Source of the DNA: Alphaproteobacteria bacterium
GTDB lineage: Bacteria > Pseudomonadota > Alphaproteobacteria > RF32 > CAG-239
Direction of reading: 5' to 3'
DNA: 64,000 nt
Assembly: GCA_015062585.1 (NCBI GenBank)
Contig: SUUJ01000001.1
Span: forward strand, 136,736-200,735
The stretch's first letter is position 1. Each line of letters starts with the position of its first letter. The position numbers were made by a program, and so were the translations under genes. Of the stretch, positions 46,520-54,343 are shown in pieces. The notes under the pieces are model-generated. The model was not told the DNA's origin. It worked only from the letters and a program-made list of their open reading frames with translations, and searched no databases.

Positions 46520-47352
46520 ACAAAATCATAAAAAAGATTGTTAAAAAGTCAGGCTCATCATTCTTTTGGGGAATGCATATGCTTCCCACCAAAGAACGCC
46601 GAGCAATCTATACTTTATATGCTTTTTGTCGCCATATAGATGATATTGTTGACGGTAACGAAGCTATGTCACACAAAATAGAGCTTATCAATGCTTGGAA
46701 AAAAGAAATTGATAACATCTATGATAAAAAAGTTCCGGCATCCTGTATCGGTCGCAATATTTATAAAAATTGTATGCGCTTCAATATTCCGAAATCAGAT
46801 TTAACTTCATTATTAAGCAGTATATCTATGGATTTGCCAAACCCTGTACAAGCTCCGAGTATGGATGATTTTTATAAATATTGTCAGGGTGTGGCTTGCG
46901 CACCGGGAAGTATGTCGTTGCGAGTATTGGGTTGCAAAGATGAGCAACTTATCAAAGATCTTTCGACTTCACTTGGGGTTGCCATGCAGGTTACTAATAT
47001 CTTGCGCGATGTCAGAGAAGACGCCATGGTTGACAGACTGTATATTCCTAAAGAATTTTTGCTCAAAGCCGGTATTGAAAGTGTTGATCCCAAAGAAGTA
47101 ATAATCGACAAGAACTTATCTGTTGCCAGAGAAGAATTGGCAAAATTGGCATTCAAGCAATATGAAAAGTCTTTTGATTTGATATCAAAGCTCGATAAAA
47201 AAATATCACGCAGCATAAAAGCATTAGCATATGTATATAAGCGCTATTTTGATATTATGCAAAATAGAGGATGGGAAGTAATATCTCCTAAGCCGTCAAT
47301 CAGTCATTTTCTTAAGTTGTTATTGGTCTTAAAGGCTTATACAGGGAGATAA
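46516..47352 (+). CDS. hpnD: Presqualene diphosphate synthase HpnD
   Basis: HpnD joins two farnesyl diphosphates into presqualene diphosphate. In the 278-residue product the aspartate-rich motifs are RHIDDIVDG (42-46) and NILRDVREDA (about 161-170), which bind the magnesium-diphosphate. The sequence GMHMLPTKERRAIYTLYAFCR (about 19-39) is characteristic of the phytoene/squalene synthase family. It overlaps hpnC (ATGA) and precedes hpnE by 3 bases. Confidence 0.94.
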   Translation: MNKIIKKIVKKSGSSFFWGMHMLPTKERRAIYTLYAFCRHIDDIVDGNEAMSHKIELINAWKKEIDNIYDKKVPASCIGRNIYKNCMRFNIPKSDLTSLLSSISMDLPNPVQAPSMDDFYKYCQGVACAPGSMSLRVLGCKDEQLIKDLSTSLGVAMQVTNILRDVREDAMVDRLYIPKEFLLKAGIESVDPKEVIIDKNLSVAREELAKLAFKQYEKSFDLISKLDKKISRSIKALAYVYKRYFDIMQNRGWEVISPKPSISHFLKLLLVLKAYTGR

Positions 47353-47355
47353 TAT

Positions 47356-48429
47356 TTGAAAAAGTCAGCAGTAACATATCATATTATCGGTGGCGGCGTG
47401 TCAGGCCTTGCTTGTGCATGGTTTTTAAAAGATAAAAATGCTGATGTTATTGTTTATGAGGCCAAATCAAAACTTGGCGGACGAGCATATTCATATGATG
47501 ATGAAAAAACAGGAAAAAGACTTGATAATGCGGTTCATGTTATTATCGGTGCCAACAAATTTATGTCATCATTTGTAAACAAAGACGAATGGGAATATAC
47601 CAAATATTTTGTAGATACCGAATACTATACGCTTGATACATCACTTGTTAAAAATAAAGATATTTTATATAAAGCATTTTGCAATATGTCGCCTGACAAT
47701 ATTGATAGAAAAATCAAAAGAACAATAGCAAAATTATTATTCCCATATACCAAATCACAAAGAAAAATTTGGTTTTCAAAACAAGATATTTCACAACGCA
47801 TTATAAATGTTTTGGCGTGCAAGGCGGACGCAATAAAATTAAATTCAAAGCTAAAAAAAATAAAGAGTAAAGATAATAAAGCTATCTCTTTAGAATTTGA
47901 TGATTATGAGGTTGACTTAGGTCATAATGATAAAGTAATACTGGCTTTAGATAATAATTCTTGTACAGAATTTGTATCGGTAAACCCACTTCAGCATTCA
48001 CCGATAGTAAATATAACTTATTTCACTTCGCAAACGATATTTTTACCCAAAGGTGCCTCATTTGTTGCTCAAAAGACCGGCTTGGCAGATTTTGTATTTG
48101 TCAACGACGGAATGATAACTGCGGTAATATCCGATTATCAGGCAGATGGCAAAAATTTGAACGATTTAGCTATTAAAATATGGAAAGAAATAGATGCAAT
48201 AAGAGGTGTTGATTCTGCATTTATGCCGGAATATAAAATTTCTTATCATCCGAAAGCAACCATAAGACAAGATACTATAAGCAATTTGTTACGTCCTAAA
48301 AACGCTAAGACAGAATATTCAAATGTGTTTATTGCCGGCGATTGGACTATGCAAAATTATCCATGTTGTATGGAAGTCGCTGTAAAATCAGCTCAAAGAG
48401 CCGTAAAGACAGCTCTAAAATCAAAATAA
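47356..48429 (+). CDS. hpnE: Hydroxysqualene dehydroxylase HpnE
   Basis: HpnE reduces hydroxysqualene to squalene. The 357-residue product opens with a FAD-binding motif IIGGGVSGLACAWFL and closes with IAGDWTMQNYPCCMEVAVKSAQRAV, both typical of the amine oxidase/carotenoid desaturase fold. It is shorter than the roughly 410-420 residues common for HpnE, mainly in the middle region; no frameshift is apparent. The start is TTG (47356), supported by AGGGAG upstream. With hpnC and hpnD it completes a route to squalene; no squalene-hopene cyclase gene is in the window. Confidence 0.88.
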   Translation: MKKSAVTYHIIGGGVSGLACAWFLKDKNADVIVYEAKSKLGGRAYSYDDEKTGKRLDNAVHVIIGANKFMSSFVNKDEWEYTKYFVDTEYYTLDTSLVKNKDILYKAFCNMSPDNIDRKIKRTIAKLLFPYTKSQRKIWFSKQDISQRIINVLACKADAIKLNSKLKKIKSKDNKAISLEFDDYEVDLGHNDKVILALDNNSCTEFVSVNPLQHSPIVNITYFTSQTIFLPKGASFVAQKTGLADFVFVNDGMITAVISDYQADGKNLNDLAIKIWKEIDAIRGVDSAFMPEYKISYHPKATIRQDTISNLLRPKNAKTEYSNVFIAGDWTMQNYPCCMEVAVKSAQRAVKTALKSK

Positions 48430-48446
48430 CACAAACAGGTGTAAAA

Positions 48447-49706
48447 ATGAATTTACAAAACACAACTCTACCAAACGGACTACGAATTGTTACTCAAGAA
48501 CGCCCACAGTTAGAAACTGTTTTGCTCGGTATATGGATAAAAACCGGCTCGGCTTATGAAAACAAGTCAAACAACGGCATATCTCATTTTTTGGAACATA
48601 TGTCATTTAAGGGTACAACAACCAGAACATCTTTGCAAATTTCTGAAGAAATAGAAGATGTCGGAGGACATTCAAATGCCTACACTTCGCGCGAATTTAC
48701 GGCATATTATGCAAAAGTGATGAAAGAAGATGCCGAATTGGCAATTGATGTCTTGACAGACTCTATCAAAAACTCAATCTTCCCCGAAGAAGAACTGGTC
48801 AAAGAGCGCGAGGTTGTAATTCAAGAAATTAAACAATCTTTTGATGATCCCGGTGATATTGTTTTTGATTATTTTCAAGAGACTGCTTTTCCCAATCAGG
48901 CTTTAGGACGCCCGATTTTAGGACCTGAAGCAATTGTCAAAGCGTTTACCAGAGAAAGCTTGCAACAGTATATTACATCAAATTATGCAGCCGAAAATAT
49001 GATTGTTTGTGCCGTCGGTAATATAAAGCACGAAAAATTTGTTGAAATGGTAAAGTCGAGAATGTCTGATTTTAGAGCCAAAACAAATTTTGTGACCGAA
49101 GAACAAAAATATGTCGGCGGATTTTTTAAGGAAGTACGCCCGATTGAACAAAACCATGTTATATTGGGATTCCAAGGCTATCCTCACAAGAGTGATAAAT
49201 ATTATGATATATCAATTTTATCTTCTGTTTTGGGCGGGGGAATGTCTTCTCGCCTGTTTCAAGAAATAAGAGAAAAAAGAGGTTTGGTCTATTCGGTATA
49301 TAGTTATTCATCTTCACATTCCGATGCTGGTATCTTTGCTATCTATGCCGGTACCGGCAAAAAAGAATTGCCGGTTTTGATGCCTGTTGTTATAGATGAA
49401 ATCAAGAAAATATCTAACGAACTGATAACCGATAAAGAACTTGAAAGAGCAAAAGTTCAGCTTAAAGCCAGTATCAAGATGGGGTTGGAAAGCCCGTCCG
49501 CAACAGCCGAAGTTATAGTTCGTAAAAATATGATATACGGCAAAAATCCCAATATCAAAGAGATGATAGAAAAAATAGACGCTGTTACCAAAGAAAGTAT
49601 CAGAGATGTGGCTATGGAAATATTTACTTCAAAGCCTACATATACATTATTGGGAGCAATAAAAAAACATATGGAATATGACGAGCTTCAAAAAGCTTTG
49701 GCATAA
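48447..49706 (+). CDS. M16 family zinc peptidase (mitochondrial processing peptidase-like)
   Basis: The 419-residue product starts at ATG 48447, preceded by AGGTG; the track start (48342) lies inside hpnE and adds a spurious extension. The inverted zinc motif is His47-x2-Glu50-His51 (HFLEH) with the downstream glutamate in EREVVIQE (about 120-127). The second half contains a C-terminal M16 domain (about 170-350), so this is a complete one-chain active subunit. Bacterial M16 proteins of this size act on small peptides; the exact substrate is unknown. It starts 17 bases after hpnE. Confidence 0.93.
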   Translation: MNLQNTTLPNGLRIVTQERPQLETVLLGIWIKTGSAYENKSNNGISHFLEHMSFKGTTTRTSLQISEEIEDVGGHSNAYTSREFTAYYAKVMKEDAELAIDVLTDSIKNSIFPEEELVKEREVVIQEIKQSFDDPGDIVFDYFQETAFPNQALGRPILGPEAIVKAFTRESLQQYITSNYAAENMIVCAVGNIKHEKFVEMVKSRMSDFRAKTNFVTEEQKYVGGFFKEVRPIEQNHVILGFQGYPHKSDKYYDISILSSVLGGGMSSRLFQEIREKRGLVYSVYSYSSSHSDAGIFAIYAGTGKKELPVLMPVVIDEIKKISNELITDKELERAKVQLKASIKMGLESPSATAEVIVRKNMIYGKNPNIKEMIEKIDAVTKESIRDVAMEIFTSKPTYTLLGAIKKHMEYDELQKALA

Positions 49707-49733
49707 ATAAATTATTAAAGATTATCAGGTTAA

Positions 49734-49766
49734 AATAGCGGCATATTAAAATGCCGTTATTTTTTA
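49734..49766 (+). terminator. Rho-independent terminator after the M16 peptidase gene
   Basis: AATAGCGGCAT and ATGCCGTTATT form an 11-bp stem (one G-T pair) with a 6-base loop, followed by a T-run on the plus strand. Confidence 0.88.
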
Positions 49767-49779
49767 TCGGAGATTTATA

Positions 49780-50847
49780 ATGTCACGAGCAGAAGATATT
49801 TTTCAAAAATTGGTATATTTTGGCGAAGATGCCATAGATGAATTTATAATTAACCGCCAAAGCGAAGAGTTATTTATCGACTTTAAGCAAGCCGCGTCAG
49901 ATGGCAAAAACTTTAACACTCTTCACAAAGATGACCGCAAAAACTTGTCAAAAGCTATATCCGGCTTCGGTAATTCGGAAGGTGGTGTGGTTATATGGGG
50001 TATCGAATGTTCGCGTGATATAGATGTCGGAGATGTGGCCAAAGCAAAAGTTAAGGTGCGCAATGTTCATCGATTTTTGAGCTGGCTGGAAAATGCCATT
50101 TCCGGATGTACTATTCCCAGTCATAACAAAGTACGCAATCATATCATCAGTGCCGATGAAAACGGTGATGGTTATATCGCAACCTATATTCCCAAAAGTG
50201 ATGTGGCACCGCTTATGACAGCAGGAAATTCAACCATATATGTTCGTTCCGGTTCCAACAATGTTCCGGCTCCTTATGCTGTAATTGCCGGTATGTTCGG
50301 TCGCCATCCGCAACCTAATTTGGAATTGAAAATTGCCAACAAAAATATTGAAGCATTGTTAAATCAAGACGAGGATATGCTATATCCCAACAGCATAGAT
50401 AACCCGCCTGAGCAATATGTAAAAGTATCCTTTGAAATACAGGGATTAAATCATTCAAATGTTATTGCTCGTGAGATGTTTATGTCGGCTGAAGTATTGT
50501 CTGACGGAAGTGAATATAACAAAGTTCGTTTTTCTAATTATAATCAAATGGAGGTAATTTCCGGTATTGAGGGGCAACTAAACATTATTACTCGACCTGA
50601 GTTACGCTTGCCGCCAAGAGGTGCTATAAAGTTCTGCAATGTAGAAATAGTACTTTCGCCGTTTGTTGACGATGATTTCAGACTGGAAGGGGTTATCGGT
50701 GCTAATAATGCTATGCCAAAAGATTTCAGAATCTTTATTCCAAAAAACAAGTTGCGCTCATTTGTAGCCAAAGTAATCCGCGGGGAAGAAGATTATAATA
50801 TGATTATGAACGAGTTCTTCAATGATTATTTCAGAGGAGAATTTTAA
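49780..50847 (+). CDS. AlbA_2 (Schlafen-type) domain protein
   Basis: Residues about 18-165 of this 355-residue product match the AlbA_2 domain: an E-x2-x-x-DFK start ([11 protein letters not shown]), [22 protein letters not shown] and a later [13 protein letters not shown]. These domains bind nucleic acid or nucleotides and are found in regulators and defence proteins; the bacterial examples often carry winged-helix C-termini. The C-terminal part (about 195-355) here is beta-rich and not recognised. It is coupled to rnhA by a one-base overlap (TAATG), suggesting a nucleic acid function. The regulatory or defensive role is undetermined. Confidence 0.82.
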   Translation: MSRAEDIFQKLVYFGEDAIDEFIINRQSEELFIDFKQAASDGKNFNTLHKDDRKNLSKAISGFGNSEGGVVIWGIECSRDIDVGDVAKAKVKVRNVHRFLSWLENAISGCTIPSHNKVRNHIISADENGDGYIATYIPKSDVAPLMTAGNSTIYVRSGSNNVPAPYAVIAGMFGRHPQPNLELKIANKNIEALLNQDEDMLYPNSIDNPPEQYVKVSFEIQGLNHSNVIAREMFMSAEVLSDGSEYNKVRFSNYNQMEVISGIEGQLNIITRPELRLPPRGAIKFCNVEIVLSPFVDDDFRLEGVIGANNAMPKDFRIFIPKNKLRSFVAKVIRGEEDYNMIMNEFFNDYFRGEF

Positions 50848-51293
50848 TGCCTGATGTCGAGATTTATACCGATGGCGCGTGTTCAGGTAATCCCGGAGCA
50901 GGAGGGTGGGGTGCAATATTAAGATACGGCACGGTAGAAAAAGAATTATCCGGTGGCGAATCGGAAACCACCAACAATCGAATGGAGCTAACCGCAGTTA
51001 TCGAGGCTCTGAAAGCTCTGAAAAAGCCTTGTAACATAGTGTTATATACCGATTCTCGTTATGTTATGGATGGTGTAAATGAATGGATGCCCAACTGGAA
51101 AGTAAACGGCTGGCGCACTTCCAACAAAAAGACGCCGGTAAAAAATATCGATTTATGGCAAACACTCGAGTCGCTCCTTGAAAAGCACAAGATTAAATGG
51201 GTTTGGGTAAAAGGACACAACGGACATCCCGAAAATGAACGCGTCGACAAACTGGCGCGTGAGCAAGCAAAATCAAGAATTATCGAAAATTAA
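50847..51293 (+). CDS. rnhA: Ribonuclease HI
   Basis: RNase HI degrades RNA in RNA-DNA hybrids. The 148-residue product has the catalytic residues Asp9 ([12 protein letters not shown]), Glu47 ([11 protein letters not shown]), Asp69 (LYTDSRYV) and an Asp near 132 (NERVDKLAR), matching the E. coli set of 10, 48, 70 and 134. The basic protrusion [17 protein letters not shown] is present. Normal length; translation coupled to the upstream AlbA_2 gene. Confidence 0.98.
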   Translation: MPDVEIYTDGACSGNPGAGGWGAILRYGTVEKELSGGESETTNNRMELTAVIEALKALKKPCNIVLYTDSRYVMDGVNEWMPNWKVNGWRTSNKKTPVKNIDLWQTLESLLEKHKIKWVWVKGHNGHPENERVDKLAREQAKSRIIEN

Positions 51294-51365
51294 CAAAAAA
51301 ACACTTGATTTAGACAAAAAAGCGTGTTAGTGTTAACTTGTCGTTAACAATTAAACGGTGCTTAA

Positions 51366-52040
51366 ATGCCAATAACCAAGCAAACTTCAGCCTTTTATGA
51401 AGTTAACAGTAATAAAGAAGATAATTTTTCATCTTTTGTTTTTGACACAAAAGAAGAGTACATTTCCCACCTCATCAAAACCAAAGAAATAAAAAAAGAC
51501 CCGTCACGTTACAATGACGGGCTTATTCATTTAATTGGTACCCTAAAAATTGACAATCGAGTGAAGAAAGGCCTCAATTGGAATGATGTTGTATCTACTA
51601 CTGCCATTGTAGAAAAGGGAATGATTAGCAGATATCAATACTTGCCCAGAACATTCAAAGGAATAAAGACCTCCTTAAATATACCGTCTTTAGCCCTTTA
51701 TATGTTTCACAACAATTTTGACGCGATTTGTTGTAATGACGAATATTCAGTTGACTTGCTTAGAATACCTGCCCACGCAAGTCACCTCGATTTCTCCAGC
51801 GTCAGTAGCAAACTGACGCTTTTTTATGGCAATCGTATTGCTTTGTCAAAGTTGCCCAAAGCCAATAATATATTGGGTTTGAGTCCAAAACATTTGGAAA
51901 TTGATTGCCCTGATGCATACCATATCGCCAAAAGTAAAGGTTGTGGAGCCGATGTATTAGAAGTGCTTCGTCCGCAAAATCCGATATTTGCTTATTTTGG
52001 TCGTCTGATAGGAGCAAACAAAAAACGCAATCCTTTCTAA
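51366..52040 (+). CDS. Unknown protein whose gene contains internal terminator-like hairpins
   Basis: The ORF is open for 224 codons with a composition like its neighbours, but no family is recognised, and no signal peptide or membrane segment is seen. A short hydrophobic patch LALYMFHNNFDAICC lies near residue 115. Two hairpins lie inside the reading frame, at 51491-51522 and 51798-51825, the second with a typical T-tract. Either could cut a transcript, and the gene may be a degenerate or acquired region. The stop lies in the loop of a third hairpin. The start has only a weak GGTG upstream. Confidence concerns whether it is a real gene. Confidence 0.55.
   Translation: MPITKQTSAFYEVNSNKEDNFSSFVFDTKEEYISHLIKTKEIKKDPSRYNDGLIHLIGTLKIDNRVKKGLNWNDVVSTTAIVEKGMISRYQYLPRTFKGIKTSLNIPSLALYMFHNNFDAICCNDEYSVDLLRIPAHASHLDFSSVSSKLTLFYGNRIALSKLPKANNILGLSPKHLEIDCPDAYHIAKSKGCGADVLEVLRPQNPIFAYFGRLIGANKKRNPF
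51491..51522 (-). terminator. Terminator-like hairpin inside the 51366-52040 ORF (minus orientation)
   Basis: CCCGTCA and TGACGGG with an 8-base loop; on the minus strand a run of seven T follows. No minus-strand gene ends here, so the role is unclear. Confidence 0.5.
51798..51825 (+). terminator. Terminator-like hairpin inside the 51366-52040 ORF (plus orientation)
   Basis: AGCGTCAGT and ACTGACGCT form a perfect 9-bp stem with a 5-base loop, followed by TTTTT. It has full terminator shape although it lies within the coding frame. Confidence 0.6.
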
Positions 52041-52053
52041 CAGATTGCGTTTT
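52022..52053. terminator. Bidirectional terminator between the 51366-52040 ORF and the alcohol dehydrogenase gene
   Basis: AAAACGCAATC and GATTGCGTTTT form an 11-bp stem with a 10-base loop that contains the stop codon of the plus-strand ORF. The T-run is best on the minus strand. Confidence 0.8.
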
Positions 52054-52068
52054 GAGTTAATTCCAAGC

Positions 52069-53232
52069 TTATTTGTAAGAGCTATTATATATAGCTACGC
52101 AATCCTCTACACTCAATTTTACGGGATCAAAATTAAACAATGCACCCATTGATGATTTTGCATTATTGGCCATTGTTTCAAATTCGTCTTTTGAAATATT
52201 ATAATCAGACATTCTTAAATTATCGACTTCGCAAGCTTTTTGTAAATTATCCAAAGCTGTTATAAAGTCATTAGGAGAGGTTGCATTACTCATACCTAAA
52301 AATTTTGCCATATCAACAAATCTTTGCGGACAAGCTCCGGCACTTATCATGTGTGAGTAATAAGCTTTTGATATCATAATAAGGCCGGCACCATGGGGCA
52401 ATTCCTGATGATAAGCTGATAAAGCGTGTTCCAAAGAGTGCTCACTGCTGCAAGTTCCCACACACATTACAAAACCCGACATTGAATTGGCAAAAGCCAT
52501 TCCTTCGCGTGCTTCAATATCTTCGGGATTGTTATAGGCGCGTTGCAAATATTTGCCCACATTTTCAATAGCCGCGCGAGCAAACATATCGCTCATTAAG
52601 TTTGTTGAATTGGCAATATAGGCTTCGGTACTGTGAAACAATGCGTCAAAACCTTGGTAAGCAGTTTGTTTTTGCGGAACCGAAATCATCAATTCGGGGT
52701 CGACTATTGAAAGAGCCGGAAAATCGCCGAAATAAGCGGTTTTTTCGTTTGTCTCGGGATTGGTAATAACCGCACCGGTATCAATTTCCGAGCCGGTTCC
52801 GGCAGTTGTAGAAATACAAACCAAGGGCAGAGGTTTATTTTTTTGTACTTTGGCTTTACCTGTTCCCCAGAGAATATAATCCCACAAATCGCCTTCATTA
52901 ACCGCCATACCGGCAATTGCTTTTGACGCATCCATAACACTTCCGCCACCCAAAGCAACCACAAAATCGCAATTATTTTCTTTTGCTGCTTTTGCTCCGA
53001 GCATAACTGAATCTTTCAAAGGATTTGGCTCGATTTTATCAAAAATAAAACTTTCTACACCGGCCATTTCCAACTGTTTTAATGTCCTATCCAAATATCC
53101 GTTGCTTCGAGCAGACTTTCCGTTCGAAATAACCACCAAAGCTTTTTTTCCGAAATTCAAATGTTTGTGCAGATTGTTTAATTCACCGCGTCCGAAAAAC
53201 AGATTTATCGGTACATTAAAATGAAAATTCAT
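52069..53232 (-). CDS. Iron-containing alcohol dehydrogenase
   Basis: The 387-residue product is a group III NAD(P)-dependent dehydrogenase. The nucleotide-binding ALGGGSVMDASKA (about 93-105), STTAGTGSE (about 140-148) and the metal-site histidines in EHSLEHALSAY (about 263-273) and LPHGAGL (about 276-282) are present. It probably reduces short aldehydes to alcohols or the reverse in fermentation, as YqhD and butanol dehydrogenases do; the exact substrate is unknown. A weak AAGGAA precedes the ATG. Transcribed alone toward a shared terminator. Confidence 0.93.
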   Translation of the reverse strand: MNFHFNVPINLFFGRGELNNLHKHLNFGKKALVVISNGKSARSNGYLDRTLKQLEMAGVESFIFDKIEPNPLKDSVMLGAKAAKENNCDFVVALGGGSVMDASKAIAGMAVNEGDLWDYILWGTGKAKVQKNKPLPLVCISTTAGTGSEIDTGAVITNPETNEKTAYFGDFPALSIVDPELMISVPQKQTAYQGFDALFHSTEAYIANSTNLMSDMFARAAIENVGKYLQRAYNNPEDIEAREGMAFANSMSGFVMCVGTCSSEHSLEHALSAYHQELPHGAGLIMISKAYYSHMISAGACPQRFVDMAKFLGMSNATSPNDFITALDNLQKACEVDNLRMSDYNISKDEFETMANNAKSSMGALFNFDPVKLSVEDCVAIYNSSYK

Positions 53233-53257
53233 GTTTTAATTTCCTTATTTTTACAAG

Positions 53258-53285
53258 TTGATAATATTGCTATTGCAAGTATAAT
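53258..53285 (+). promoter_or_regulatory. Promoter of the HAD phosphatase gene
   Basis: TTGATA and TATAAT are 16 bases apart, about 45 bases before the ATG. Good match. Confidence 0.65.
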
Positions 53286-53330
53286 AAAAGAATTATAGTA
53301 TTAGTAAAGAATTTTTCAAAGGGGTATAAC

Positions 53331-53996
53331 ATGAAAATAAAAAATATATTTTGGGATGTTGACGGAGTTTTGGCCAACTTAAACTATGCTTATTATAACT
53401 TTTTGACCAAACATCCGAAATATGCTCCTCAATATAAAGATATGAAATGGGAAGATTTGGACAAGGTTTTGCCGATAGTTCCCGAATATGGCGCATTGGA
53501 GTTAAAAACACATCCCACACAGGGCAAAGAGATGGATCTTGATTTTTGCCATTCTCTTGAATTTTTTACCAATCGTCCGCTATATCCCAATGTTATAGAG
53601 GTGTTAAAAGAGCTTCACGAAAAGGGCTATCGCCAATTTACCTTATCGGCTACTTTTGATGTCGAAACCAAGAAGAAATTTTTACACAAACTTCTTGCCG
53701 AAGTGACAGATTTTTTAACTATCGAATGCGTACAACACGGCAAATTTATGCATGATTCCGCCAAGGAAGATATGTTGAAACAATGCTTTGAAAAATATGG
53801 TATAAAGGCTGAAGAAACAGTATTGGTCGATGACCGTATTTATAATCAATATGCCACAATCAATGCCGGTGCTCATCCGGTGCGTATGCGTTGTGAATTT
53901 ACTACCGATTTGCCCGAAAATTTGGCTTGGATACCCGAGGTCAAAGATGTGGTCGAATTTAGGGATTGGCTATATAAAAACACCACATTTGAATAA
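53331..53996 (+). CDS. HAD-family phosphatase
   Basis: The 221-residue product has the four HAD motifs: Asp9-x-Asp11 (FWDVDGVLANL), the Thr/Ser motif (FTLSATFD, about 102-109), a Lys in the region DSAKEDM (about 143-149) and the acidic motif LVDDRIYNQ (about 165-173). A cap region lies between the first two. The enzyme should remove phosphate from a small molecule; the substrate is unknown. AAGGGG precedes the ATG. It stands alone, and a dispersed repeat copy follows. Confidence 0.88.
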   Translation: MKIKNIFWDVDGVLANLNYAYYNFLTKHPKYAPQYKDMKWEDLDKVLPIVPEYGALELKTHPTQGKEMDLDFCHSLEFFTNRPLYPNVIEVLKELHEKGYRQFTLSATFDVETKKKFLHKLLAEVTDFLTIECVQHGKFMHDSAKEDMLKQCFEKYGIKAEETVLVDDRIYNQYATINAGAHPVRMRCEFTTDLPENLAWIPEVKDVVEFRDWLYKNTTFE

Positions 53997-54032
53997 TAAA
54001 AAAAAAGTTCCAACAATATTCGAAGCAAATAT

Positions 54033-54079
54033 AAGATTCCTAAACGCACGGACGCAAAAGCGCCGAGCGAAGAATGAGA
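54033..54079 (+). repeat. Dispersed palindromic repeat, distant copy
   Basis: AAGATTCCTAAACGCACGGACGC then AAGCGCCGAGCGAAGAATGA is almost identical to copy 1 at 10174-10222, more than 43 kb away. Only a few substitutions separate them, so the family is likely spread through the genome. Confidence 0.8.
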
Positions 54080-54169
54080 TTTTTATTTTTTTGTCTAAAA
54101 ATATATTTACTTAATCTTAAAAATATGGTAGTATAAGTTATACATTAACGAAACTAAGGGTTTTAAGAT

Positions 54170-54301
54170 ATGTGTGAAATAATGCGTAATATCCAAGCAA
54201 AAGAAAGTGTGAAAGTGGCGGAAATCTACACACATACACACACACATTTAAACTCTGCTAAGCACAATATAAACGAGATGAACATACACCCAAAGGGATA
54301 A
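54170..54301 (+). CDS. Possible 43-residue small ORF ending in a terminator stem
   Basis: ATG 54170 is preceded by AAGGG at 9 bases and the frame runs 43 codons to TAA at 54299, inside the following hairpin. The peptide (MCEIMRNIQAKESVKVAEI, then THTHTH and further His and Asn) has seven histidines. It may be a small protein, a leader peptide for the downstream gene, or a spurious frame over an untranslated RNA. Too short for the ORF track. A TAGTAT or TATAAG box near 54130 could be its promoter. Nothing else is seen in the gap between 53997 and 54343 apart from the repeat. Confidence 0.4.
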   Translation: MCEIMRNIQAKESVKVAEIYTHTHTHLNSAKHNINEMNIHPKG

Positions 54302-54320
54302 TACCCCTTTGGGTGTCTTT
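54286..54320 (+). terminator. Strong hairpin upstream of the 54344-55825 gene
   Basis: ACACCCAAAGGG and CCCTTTGGGTGT form a perfect 12-bp stem with a 7-base loop, followed by CTTTGCTTTTG. It would end the transcript of the small ORF, or act as an attenuator for the following gene, whose start is 27 bases downstream. Confidence 0.75.
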
Positions 54321-54343
54321 GCTTTTGTACAAGGATAAAAGAG

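Noticed and set aside
48342-48447. N-terminal extension of the M16 peptidase from the track
   Set aside because: Lies inside the hpnE coding region; the ATG at 48447 has a ribosome binding site and the family start.
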